Assembly (NCBI RefSeq): GCF_030164425.1
Contig: NZ_JASNJD010000003.1
Coordinates: 62,001-126,000, forward strand
DNA: 64,000 bases
From: Pseudodonghicola flavimaris
GTDB lineage: Bacteria > Pseudomonadota > Alphaproteobacteria > Rhodobacterales > Rhodobacteraceae
Direction: 5' to 3'
The position numbers were made by a program, and so were the translations under genes. The notes below the pieces were generated by a model. It was not told where the DNA came from. It worked only from the letters and a program-made list of their open reading frames with translations, and did no database searches. Positions 45,003 to 52,884 of this stretch are shown one piece after another; within the stretch, counting starts at the first letter, position 1, and every line of letters starts with the position of its first letter.

Positions 45003-45530
45003 CTAGACTTCGCCTTTCACAGTAAATTTCGCGATCAGAACACGCCTTTCGACCGGTCGGTCTTCGTCTTCGAGATACACAGACCACGATCCGAAGAAGC
45101 CGACACCTTGGGCTTGATCTTGACCGAAGGACAGCATTGCAGAAGGAAGATGGAGCTGAGCGCGCCGACCTCGGCGATCGAATTGCTCCTCGGCCTGGAC
45201 ATTCAAGCTCCAACCTGCGGCTGTCCCAACTAGAACGCCTTTCTGGTCATAGAGACTGGAGGCTCGGCCCTCGCAGTGCTGCAACTGATTTGCTTCGAAT
45301 ACAAGCTCACCGCCATAGGCCAGCACCTTTGCAATGTCTGGCTCCTCGTCAAAGCTGTACTCTGGCCCATTCTTGGTAAGCGATATGACGCCGCGCTTCT
45401 TGATATCACCATTGTCGAAATCGAAGACGATGCCAAAATCGCTGTCTTCAGAATATCCGTAACCGCGCACCAGTTGCCCTGGATGGCAGTCTTTGAGCGT
45501 TTGAACCTTTGCGTTAGGGAAAATCTTCAT
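45003..45530 (-). CDS. unknown protein between hipA and the TIR gene
   Basis: The 175-residue protein (MKIFPNAKVQTL, then LVRGYGYSEDSDFGIVFDF and GRASSLYDQKGVLVG) looks like a soluble beta-rich protein with no membrane segment or recognised motif. AAGG precedes the ATG at 45530. It lies 13 nt after hipA and 9 nt before the TIR gene, so it is a full member of the operon. It could be a regulator, immunity factor or trigger sensor for the TIR protein. No homologous family was recognised. Confidence 0.75.
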   Translation of the reverse strand: MKIFPNAKVQTLKDCHPGQLVRGYGYSEDSDFGIVFDFDNGDIKKRGVISLTKNGPEYSFDEEPDIAKVLAYGGELVFEANQLQHCEGRASSLYDQKGVLVGTAAGWSLNVQAEEQFDRRGRRAQLHLPSAMLSFGQDQAQGVGFFGSWSVYLEDEDRPVERRVLIAKFTVKGEV

Positions 45531-45543
45531 ACTGCTTTGCCTT

Positions 45544-46788
45544 TCAGGTGAGCGCCTCGCCAATAATCGGCAAAGTCGTTAGGTGCTTGTCGATGGTCTC
45601 GGCGACATCTGTGGACATCGGAAGATGTGCCTTTTCGGCCCACCACCTGTCCATGAAGAGGCTGATGGTTTCACGCGCGGTGTCGATGACCAGTTTTCTC
45701 GGTAGCGCGGCTTTGCTGGCAAGGTGCAGGAGCTCATCTTCCGTGAACTCGTCAAAGCGCCGTGTGCGACTGAAATTCAGTGCCGATTGGTCGTTGGGGA
45801 GATAGGGGATTGTCGACACGAAATCGTAGGCCGGTGAGAGCTTAGCATTTCTCTGATCAGGATAAATAAGCGACCAGTTTTTAAGATGCATGTCGCCATT
45901 GCCGATGAGCGTATTGAAGGTCAGACGGCGGATGAACTCGGCAATATCAGCACGATCAGATTCGGCGGCGATCACCGCCGCGATGTTGCGATTGCTGGCC
46001 TTCTTGTACTTGTCTTCGGCATAGACGCCGTACACCTGAGCGAAGTCTTCGATATGCACAGATGTGCCATCTTCGCGGCGATCGAAGCGCTCGATGATGA
46101 AGGCCTTGTCTCCGAGCTGATCGATGCCGTCTGGCAAGTTCTTGATGCCACCGATGTCGACCAGATCGATGGGTGGGACATTGATGCCGACCATGCGGGC
46201 AAGGGTCATCATCGAGAATTCGTTCTCGGGGACACCCCGATACTCCCTGGAGGGAAGCTTGACGATCCACCCGCCCCCGATGCCGCTGGCTGGAATGGTC
46301 AAACCACCGGCGGCGTCGATCACAGCCGAGAATTTCAGCTGCACCCCGGCGAGTGAAAACCGGAGTGCATTTTCATGGGCGTTCTCACTGTCGGACAACA
46401 CCTGATCTTCAAGATCATCCGACACCGGCCATGTGTCATCGTCAGCCGCCTCAACCGTAACAGCCCCTGGCAAGTCGCGGCCGAGCGCTTGGATCAGGAA
46501 AAATTCACGCTTCTCATTGACGCCTGCCTTGTCTGCCAGATAGCTGCGAAGATGACCTTCGGGGAGCAGGTTCGAGAAGAACGGCATGAGCTTCATCTTG
46601 ATCGGCTTGAAGTCGTTGCGTAGCTCGCCGTACTGGTCTTTGAATGACAAGCCGAGCGTGGCCCTGTCTGCGTTCCCAACATAGGCGTCATTGAATGCAA
46701 AGATGGAACGCTCATCGCCAAGATGCGTGAGCGTTCCGATCGGTTCGCCGTAGAGCTTGACTGTCAGCACGGTAACATCAGGCATCAT
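45544..46788 (-). CDS. hipA: HipA-like serine/threonine kinase toxin
   Basis: The 414-residue protein has the HipA N-terminal domain (VKLYGEPIGTLTHLG, RSYLADKAG) and a kinase domain with FSLAGVQLKFS, a glycine-rich loop region ASGIGGGWIVKLPS, the catalytic loop LIGNGDMHLKNWSL (D and N) and the metal segment LSPAYDFVST. HipA toxins phosphorylate glutamyl-tRNA synthetase or related targets and arrest growth. Two adjacent ATGs (46788, 46785) overlap the hipB stop, so the genes are translationally coupled. The sequence appears intact. Confidence 0.92.
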   Translation of the reverse strand: MMPDVTVLTVKLYGEPIGTLTHLGDERSIFAFNDAYVGNADRATLGLSFKDQYGELRNDFKPIKMKLMPFFSNLLPEGHLRSYLADKAGVNEKREFFLIQALGRDLPGAVTVEAADDDTWPVSDDLEDQVLSDSENAHENALRFSLAGVQLKFSAVIDAAGGLTIPASGIGGGWIVKLPSREYRGVPENEFSMMTLARMVGINVPPIDLVDIGGIKNLPDGIDQLGDKAFIIERFDRREDGTSVHIEDFAQVYGVYAEDKYKKASNRNIAAVIAAESDRADIAEFIRRLTFNTLIGNGDMHLKNWSLIYPDQRNAKLSPAYDFVSTIPYLPNDQSALNFSRTRRFDEFTEDELLHLASKAALPRKLVIDTARETISLFMDRWWAEKAHLPMSTDVAETIDKHLTTLPIIGEALT

Positions 46789-47374
46789 CGTCCTCGTCGA
46801 GCGAGTAGGCCGGACGTGATGGGCTGTCGCCAGTATCGGGAAGCGGACCATGCGCAGCCTTATTGCGGACTGCCTGCATCAGCTTGATGCTCTGGCTGAG
46901 CGCTGCCATCTCCTTTGCTGGACGGCTGATTTGCTCCATTGATTGGCGGAGTTGCTTCAAGCCGTCGAGGTCGAGTGTCGGCACGCGGAACCGCTGTAGG
47001 TCCGAGAAGGATTTCTGGAGTTGCTGAAGGCCGTCAAGGTTTGGCGTCTTGATCTGGAGACCGCGCATGGTCTCGCTGATCCGCTGCATCTCCTTTTGCA
47101 CGGCAACGATGTCCTTGCGGTTGGCGCTGACAGCTTCGCGGCTCAAGGAGCGCACGGCGGGCACGGCCTTGCGTGGGACGAGGGTCAGTTCCAGATCAAG
47201 GGCGTGGGCAAGCGCCACCAAGCTAGAGAGGCGCAAGTCGACGGTTCCGGCTTCGATGCGCGAAATCTGCGCTTGGGGCACACCAGCCAAGTCGCTCAAC
47301 TCGCGTTGGCTTAACCCTTTTGTCTTGCGTGCCGCCTGCAAGCGCGCCGCTATGTCTGCTGAGTCGTAGCCCAT
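46778..47374 (-). CDS. hipB: HipB-like antitoxin, XRE-family HTH with long C-terminal extension
   Basis: The 198-residue protein has an XRE HTH (ADIAARLQAARKTKGLSQRELSDLAGVPQAQISRIEAGTVDLRLSSLVALAHAL, in segments) in residues 7-65. A helical, leucine-repeat C-terminal region follows (GLQQLQKSFSDLQRF and GLKQLRQSMEQISRP), then an acidic tail DEDDDA. Standard HipB is about 70-110 residues, so the extension is unusual and may bind HipA or the TIR part. It represses its own promoter, probably at the inverted repeat 47389-47415. Confidence 0.88.
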   Translation of the reverse strand: MGYDSADIAARLQAARKTKGLSQRELSDLAGVPQAQISRIEAGTVDLRLSSLVALAHALDLELTLVPRKAVPAVRSLSREAVSANRKDIVAVQKEMQRISETMRGLQIKTPNLDGLQQLQKSFSDLQRFRVPTLDLDGLKQLRQSMEQISRPAKEMAALSQSIKLMQAVRNKAAHGPLPDTGDSPSRPAYSLDEDDDA

Positions 47375-47388
47375 GTCAATGTTCTTTT

Positions 47389-47447
47389 CTGCATCAAGCC
47401 CACACCATGATGCAGTTTAGTATATGAACCCTTGAAATGATTATCAA
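47389..47447 (-). promoter_or_regulatory. hipB promoter with operator
   Basis: On the - strand, TTGATA (47447-47442) and TATACT (47424-47419) are separated by exactly 17 nt, a near-perfect sigma-70 promoter. CTGCATCA and TGATGCAG (47389-47396 and 47408-47415) form a perfect 8-bp inverted repeat with an 11-nt spacer that covers the predicted start site. This layout fits autorepression by HipB. Confidence 0.7.
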
Positions 47448-47602
47448 GCTCGATGCTCAAATCGACATCAATCTGAGGTTTGATGTCTTTAACTGCATCG
47501 CAATCAAGCGAGCGCCCGGATCAGTCTGTCGATCACGACCTACCGGCATCGAAGCAGGTCATCACGCTTCCCTGCTTACTGTTCAGTATGGGGTTCCTGC
47601 GG

Positions 47603-47635
47603 CCCACGCCAGTTCAGCTTGACAGCCGGAAGTTC
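47603..47635 (-). repeat. remnant of an IS66-type 3' end
   Basis: The reverse complement of these 33 nt matches 28 of 33 bases of 49941-49973, the end of tnpC in the nearby IS66 copy, including GTCAAGCTGAAC and GGCGTGGG. It is in the opposite orientation to that copy and has no accompanying IS genes, so it is probably a fragment of an older insertion. Confidence 0.45.
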
Positions 47636-47819
47636 TACGACAGAACCCCTCAAGGCGGCTTTGCGTGTGGCCGTTTGTGAGGGCCTCGAGCGACGCTTGG
47701 AGAAAGGCGAAAGTTTCGCGTTGCCGTTGATCTTGCGGGTCTTAATCAGCGAGACGATGCGTCCGCCTTGGCGCACCTTCAAGAAGCAGCCAGCCTCATT
47801 GCGAAGCCTGGAATTCACC

Positions 47820-47848
47820 TTGGGGAAACTACGGCATTGCCGTATGAT
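47820..47848 (+). promoter_or_regulatory. promoter with palindromic operator before the HTH antitoxin-like gene
   Basis: TTGGGG and TATGAT are separated by 17 nt, and the spacer contains TACGGCATTGCCGTA (47830-47844), a perfect 7+1+7 palindrome. A repressor bound there would block RNA polymerase. The gene begins 33 nt downstream. This is the layout of HigA/NadS-type autoregulated promoters. Confidence 0.7.
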
Positions 47849-47881
47849 CATCTTGTGAGACGCGAGCACTAGGAGCGAGAC

Positions 47882-48172
47882 ATGACACTAGGTGCGGAAC
47901 TGGTTACAAGCGCCAAGGAAGCTTTGGCGATCGCGGAAGGGAAGCTGGAACCTCCAGCGGCATTTGAGCCGATCTCGGTGGATGTGGCTGCCATTCGCAA
48001 GGCCCAGAACCTGTCTCAAAGCCTTTTCGCGCAACGCTACGGCCTGCCCGTCAGTACAGTTCGCGATTGGGAACAGGGACGCAGACGCCCGGACCGCGCT
48101 GCCTGCCTGCTCCTCCGCCTGATCGCAGCTGAACCCGCAATCGTCGCCCAGGTTCTGTCCTCGTCGGAATGA
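47882..48172 (+). CDS. HTH antitoxin-like protein (HigA/NadS type), apparently without a toxin
   Basis: The 96-residue protein has an N-terminal helical part and a HTH (ISVDVAAIRKAQNLSQSLFAQRYGLPVSTVRDWEQGRRRPD) in the C-terminal half, the order found in NadS/HigA antitoxins, followed by LLLRLIAAEPAIVAQVL. AGGAGCGAGAC precedes the ATG. A RelE/HigB-type toxin would be expected just upstream; none of the three + frames there encodes one. It may be a solitary regulator left after loss of its toxin. Confidence 0.8.
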   Translation: MTLGAELVTSAKEALAIAEGKLEPPAAFEPISVDVAAIRKAQNLSQSLFAQRYGLPVSTVRDWEQGRRRPDRAACLLLRLIAAEPAIVAQVLSSSE

Positions 48173-48289
48173 GGCATCCCAGCCGGATGGGCTATCCCTC
48201 CCCCTCGCCGTCAGCATTCTGACCTGTCCAAGACGCGGCAAGAAGGTACAGCCGCCTGAATATTCGCGACACGCGCTCCGGCACGAGAG

Positions 48290-48548
48290 CTACCCCCACA
48301 TAAGTAAGACACTTTGATGTCTGGATGCAGCCAATTTTGACATTTCATTTGATAGCGGATTTTGGCGTGTGTTCCGATGCGGTTTTGAGAATCCTGTTTC
48401 CCACTTTGACTCAGATTTCAGTTTTGAACCTCAGCATTCAAAATTGACGGTTTTTTCTATATTTTTTAGGGCGTTATGGCGAATCAGAAATCTTGACGCC
48501 TAGGTTGATCCTATGATTCGATCAGGTTGCGGAAATATGAAGTCCAAA
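48290..48548. other. AT-rich segment with reiterated TTTGA(C) motifs, possible transposon end
   Basis: This is the most AT-rich part of the window and holds TTTGATG, TTTTGACATTTCA, TTTTGAG, CTTTGACTCAGATTTCA, GTTTTGAACC and CAAAATTGACGG within 260 nt. No gene lies in it. The tniA gene starts just downstream of the IS66 insertion, and in Tn5053 and Tn7 relatives the transposase-binding repeats precede tniA. That reading is inference. Confidence 0.4.
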
Positions 48549-48621
48549 GTAAGCGCCGTCTCAACCCCACATTGCTGCTAATGGCTTCGGCTGCGATGTG
48601 ATCTCCATCTCATGATGGGGA

Positions 48622-49044
48622 GTGCGTTTCGCAATGTGCGCTACAAATTCGTTTCTCAAATCTCTGGGCGTCGAGATTTACGCGTCGGGACATCGCCGGT
48701 GGCCGGATGAGGCCAAGGCCTTGGCCGTCGCGATGACCTTGGAGGCTGGTGCGACGGTGAATGCCGTGGCGGAGCGGTTTGGCATTCTGCCCAATCAACT
48801 CTCGGCATGGCGACGTGAAGCCAAACAGGGCAAGCTCGTGCTGCCTGCGGCAGAAGTCGAGGACCCTGTCTTTGCGCCTCTCGTTGTCTGCGAGGTTGCC
48901 GAGGGGGAAGCGGGCCCGGAGGTCGCATCGCAGGCTGCCCCGATCAGGATCACTCGAGGCGCTGTCGTGATCGAACTCGCCCATGATGCATCTGCGGCCC
49001 GGATTGCCGAGATTGCCCACGCGCTGGAGGTGCATCCATGCTGA
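48622..49044 (+). CDS. tnpA: IS66 accessory protein TnpA
   Basis: The 140-residue protein has the IS3/IS66-type HTH (GHRRWPDEAKALAVAMTLEAGATVNAVAERFGILPNQLSAWRREAKQGKL, in segments). A GTG at 48622 or an ATG at 48634 is possible as start; GGGGAG lies upstream of both. It overlaps tnpB by 7 nt, as usual in IS66. Confidence 0.88.
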   Translation: MRFAMCATNSFLKSLGVEIYASGHRRWPDEAKALAVAMTLEAGATVNAVAERFGILPNQLSAWRREAKQGKLVLPAAEVEDPVFAPLVVCEVAEGEAGPEVASQAAPIRITRGAVVIELAHDASAARIAEIAHALEVHPC

Positions 49045-49391
49045 TGCCCTCGCAGGGCGTGCGGATCCTGGTGGCGACGAAGCCGGTCGACTTCCGGAAG
49101 GGGCATGACGGTCTCGCGGCGCTGGTCCAGTCGACGCTTGCCGAGGATCCGTTCACGGGCACGGTCTTCGTGTTCCGGTCGAAGCGCGCCGACCGGTTGA
49201 AGATCCTGTTCTGGGACGGTAGCGGACTCGTGATGGTCTACAAACGGCTGGAAGAAAACACCTTCACTTGGCCCGCGATCCGCGACGGGGCAATGACCTT
49301 GAACCGGGCGCAGTTCGAGGCCCTGTTTGCTGGTTTGGATTGGCGCCGGGTTCGATCTCTGGAGGTGCGCCGACCGGCTGTGGCAGAGTGA
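49038..49391 (+). CDS. tnpB: IS66 accessory protein TnpB (Orf2)
   Basis: The 117-residue protein has the TnpB pattern VRILVATKPVDFRKGHDGLAALVQ, FVFRSKRADRLKILFWDGSGLVMVYKRLE and ENTFTWP. It is full length. TnpB is needed with TnpA and TnpC for IS66 transposition. Confidence 0.93.
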   Translation: MLMPSQGVRILVATKPVDFRKGHDGLAALVQSTLAEDPFTGTVFVFRSKRADRLKILFWDGSGLVMVYKRLEENTFTWPAIRDGAMTLNRAQFEALFAGLDWRRVRSLEVRRPAVAE

Positions 49392-49445
49392 CTCGGCCTA
49401 TTGAATAACCGGGCATCGGCGCCCCGGGCCCGGTATAATCCAGCC

Positions 49446-49962
49446 ATGCCCGACGCCCCGCCCATCGACCTGTCCGCGATCCCCGAGAGCCAGCGCGCCG
49501 CCGTTCTGGCGGTTCTGCAGGAAAACGGCGCCCTGAAGGAAGCCAACCGGCGGCTCGAGCATCTCGTGGCCGAGTTGAACCATGGCCGAGTTCGGTGATT
49601 GGCTGCAGGCACAGCGTCTGCGTATCTCGGCTAAGTCGCGCCTCGGCGAGAAGCTGACCTACATCCACCGCCAGTGGGGCGGCCTGCAGACCTTCCTCCA
49701 CGACGGCCGCGTCGAGATGGACTCCAACGCCGTCGAAAACCTGATCCGCCCGATCGCCCTGACAAGAAAGAACGCACTCTTCGCCGGCCACGACGAGGGC
49801 GGCCGCACCTGGGCTCGCATCGCCTCCCTGATAGCCACCGCGAAGATCAACGGCGTCGAGCCCTTTGCCTATTTGAAGGCGACCCTGGAAGCCATCGCCG
49901 CCGGTCACCCGGCCAGAAGGATCGACGAGCTGCTACCTTGGAACTTCACCCCGTCAAGCTGA
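49446..49962 (+). pseudogene. tnpC: IS66 transposase TnpC, internally deleted
   Basis: The first 50 codons (MPDAPPIDLSAIPESQRAAV, ALKEANRRLEHLVAEL) are the TnpC N-terminus. They are followed within 30 nt, in another frame, by the C-terminal 120 residues (LGEKLTYIHRQWGGLQTFL, GRVEMDSNAVENLIRPIAL, PWNFTPSS). About 350 central residues, including the two DDE aspartates, are missing; the catalytic glutamate region remains. TGGCCGAGTT occurs on both sides of the join (49567 and 49583), as expected if the deletion arose between short repeats. Confidence 0.88.
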
Positions 49963-50013
49963 ACAGGCGTGGGGTGGCGACAGCGCTTACAGTCCAAAAA
50001 GTTGCATTAGCCC

Positions 50014-51901
50014 ATGAGTATCGACCTGGAAAACCACGAGATGCTAAAATGCAGGCTTAGGCTTGCAGGATCGTCCATGGCGAAAATAGCCAGATCCTTG
50101 GGCGTCTCCCCGAGCACCGTGACTGTCGTAAGCCAAGGCTACCGAAATGAGAAGCTTGTTGGTGAAGGTGCAGCAGCCTTCGCCAGGATACGACCGGGCA
50201 CGGAAATCAAAATTCGAAAGCTGCCGGGAAGCCGGACGGTCTTTCAGTGGGTCCGCTCCTACCAGGCCGCAGACTACTCCGCACTTTCGCTCATCCCGGC
50301 CACACACCTATCCGGCAACCGGACCCGGCGCTGATGCCCGAAGGCAGAAGCCCTGATGAACCAGGTCATCGAAATCTACGCCGACACGCAGCGCCCGAGC
50401 AAAGTCCAATCGATTCAAGAGACCCGGGCGCTGTTCGCCGAAGAGAACGCGCGCAGAACTAGCGCGGGGGCAACGCCGCTCACAGTTCCTTCCGCCTCCA
50501 GCGTTAAACGCCGACTGGACTCGGCTGACCCATTCTACGTCTGCGCCAAACGCTATGGCACGTCTGCTGCCGCCAGGAAGTTCGCCATGAGCAGCAACGG
50601 TCCTGATGTCGTGCGTCCGATGGAGCGGGTCGAGATGGATGAAAACAAGCTCGACGTCATGTCGCTGCTGACGCTGACAGGCATCTGGGATCACCTGCCG
50701 ACGGAGCGACAGAAGAAATTCGAGGCGGGGCGACGCTGGCTCTACATTGCGATCGACTGCGCCACGAAATGCGTGGTGTCGATGCGGCTGGCCGACAATC
50801 CGAACTCGGATGATGCGATCCGCGCGCTGCGGCAGATTTTCGAGGACAAGACCCCGCTGGCCCAGGCGGCCGAATGCGAAAGCACATGGCATCACCATGG
50901 CGGGATCGGGACCCTCGTGACCGACATGGGGCCTGCCTTCGTCTCGGATGCCTTCCAGACGACGGTGGCTTCGCTCGGGATCACGTCGCACCTGCCGCCC
51001 GCCGGAATTCCCTGGATGCGGGGACACATCGAGTCCTTCTTCCGCACACTCGGACATCAGCTCATGCCGCTCTTGGCAGGTCGAACTTTTTTTCGACACC
51101 ATTGATCGCGGCGACTATCCTTCAGAAATGCTCGCCTGTCTGTGTGACGACGACCTGATCAAGGTCCTGCTGACCTATATTGTTGATATCTACCACAACC
51201 ATCCGCATGGCTCTCTGAACGGGGAAACCCCGAATGCAGCCTGGAAGCGGCTGGTGGCTGAGCACGGGACGCCTCCGGTTCCGGATGGCCTGACTCTTCG
51301 AAAAGCATTTGGTCGACCTAAATCCCGGAAATTTAATAAAGAGGGCGTCCTGTTCTCGGGCCTAAGCTATAGCTGCGAGGCGCTGCGAGAAGCGCACCTA
51401 CACTCTCCCGTACGGGAGGTGGAAATCAGGGTAGATTTGCAGGACATCGGGTGGATAGCCGTCAAGGTCGGTGCGTCCTGGTATCCTGCGCTCGCCAATC
51501 AGCCTGGCTTCGAGGGCGTGAGCTTCGACGAGCTGCGTGAGGGCATTCGAGCCGTTCGGCACGCTCACGCGCGCGACGCGAGGCTGGACGCGCCCAAGGT
51601 CCAGCGTGCCATCGAGCGAATTTCCGAGGCGAACCGTTGTGCATTCGCGTTGCGCGCCCTGACGCCGTTCCACGTGGCCGACGTGGAGGTCGCGCGTGCA
51701 GATGCGGCACTGCACTATCCGCTCCGATCGGACGCGCAGCGATTGGGACACGTGCCTCCGAGCAGTGATCTGCTCAGCGATGCGATTTCCATCATCCCGC
51801 CGACGGACGAACCAGAGAAGCAAGACGGCGACAACACAGGGACCAACTCGGAGCGTCGCGCGAGACGCAAGAACCGCAATCGCTGGGGGGTTGAAAGATG
51901 A
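50014..51901 (+). pseudogene. tniA: TniA-type DDE transposase, interrupted by an in-frame TGA and a frameshift
   Basis: Three pieces form one gene: an N-terminal part with a Ner-like HTH (KIARSLGVSPSTVTVVSQGYR) and GSRTVFQWVRSYQ, up to TGA at 50332-50334; a part in the same frame from 50335 with the integrase core (ERVEMDENKLDVM, LVTDMGPAFVSDAF, RGHIESFFRTLG, giving D, D and E); then after a run of seven T (51087-51093) the sequence continues in the +1 frame with FDTIDRGDYP, YHNHPHGSLNGETP and the Mu C-terminal beta-barrel region. The tniB start overlaps its end (ATGA). Either decay or recoding by transcriptional slippage is possible. Confidence 0.85.
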
Positions 51902-52854
51902 GAAATGATCTGATCCCCCAAGCGGCCCAGCGAATTGCCGAGTTGAAAGGGTGTTTTGTCGATCACGAGCGTTTCGTCCCGCTGGCGGAAGGGTTCTCCA
52001 TTCTCGCTGAAAAACGTCTCGTGGACATCCAGACCGGACGGACCAGCGAAGCGCAGGGATTGGCCTTGTCCGGACAAGCGGGGGCCGGAAAAAGCGCGGC
52101 AATCAGTCATCTGCTTGCTCAGGAAAGCCAGAGACTGGCCGACCTCGGGTACGGCGGCTCCACCATCGTCAGTTTGCGAGTGCCTTCGCCTGCAACGCTG
52201 AAGTTTGTCGGGCAGATGCTCCTTCGGGCGCTCGGCTATCCGATCGGCGCCGAACGCCAAGCCTGGTACATCTGGGGTCTGGTTCGACATCACCTCAAGG
52301 AACTGCGTGTCCTCTTCGTGCATCTGGACGAGGCGCAGGACCTCGCATCGCGGTATACCGAGCACGAGCTCGATTCAGTAACATCCATGCTGAAGACGCT
52401 GATGACTGATCCGGAGTGGCCTGTCGGGATCATTCTTTCAGGGACAAACGGCCTGGAAGATATCCTCAACCACGACACACAGCTGGCACGCCGAATGAAG
52501 ACCATCCGGTTCGAGAGCATGTCCCCTGCCGCCCATGGCGAAGATATCCTCGACCTGCTGGATTCCCACTGCGAGCGTGCAAGCCTCGAACCAGAGGATG
52601 ACGTGCTGGAATTGTCCCACGGCGAACGCATTGTTCATGCTGCGGCCAATCAGTTCGGCATCGCCATCATCGTTATCCTGGACGCCATCGAAGACGCCTT
52701 CCTTCACGGGCAGGACACGCTGAACCGGCACAACTTCATCAGAGCATATCATCGCCGCACCGCCTGCGATGCCGAGTTCAATCCGTTCATCGTGCCGGAT
52801 TTCCTGCGCATCGACACCCGGCAGGTGTTTTCCAGGGGAGCGCGGGGCGAATGA
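51898..52854 (+). CDS. tniB: TniB AAA+ ATPase, transposition regulator
   Basis: The 318-residue protein has Walker A SGQAGAGKSA at 58-67, Walker B LFVHLDEAQD at 139-148, a sensor region IILSGTNGLEDIL, and RMKTIRFESM. These match TniB/TnsC-type ATPases that choose targets and activate TniA. The ATG overlaps the tniA stop and the end overlaps an ATG of tniQ, showing coupled translation. It appears intact. Confidence 0.92.
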   Translation: MRNDLIPQAAQRIAELKGCFVDHERFVPLAEGFSILAEKRLVDIQTGRTSEAQGLALSGQAGAGKSAAISHLLAQESQRLADLGYGGSTIVSLRVPSPATLKFVGQMLLRALGYPIGAERQAWYIWGLVRHHLKELRVLFVHLDEAQDLASRYTEHELDSVTSMLKTLMTDPEWPVGIILSGTNGLEDILNHDTQLARRMKTIRFESMSPAAHGEDILDLLDSHCERASLEPEDDVLELSHGERIVHAAANQFGIAIIVILDAIEDAFLHGQDTLNRHNFIRAYHRRTACDAEFNPFIVPDFLRIDTRQVFSRGARGE

Positions 52855-52884
52855 TGACACGAGCTCTGCCTCTTTGCGTGGACT

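Larger units (their letters stand above)
48549..49990 (+). mobile_element. IS66-family element, internally deleted, with 8-bp target duplication
   Basis: The left terminal repeat GTAAGCGCCGTCTCAACCCCAC (48549-48570; core GTAAGCGC) and the inverted right repeat (49969-49990) are related at 18 of 22 positions by eye. Both ends are flanked by AGTCCAAA (48541-48548 and 49991-49998), the 8-bp duplication typical of IS66. The 1442-bp element has intact tnpA and tnpB but tnpC lacks its middle, so it is about 1 kb shorter than a full IS66. It is inserted about 15 nt before tniA. Confidence 0.9.

Noticed and set aside
47576-47869. Possible toxin gene next to the orphan antitoxin
   Set aside because: Neither the + strand 79-codon frame nor the - strand 97-codon frame has RelE/HigB features; the - strand frame includes the IS66 fragment.
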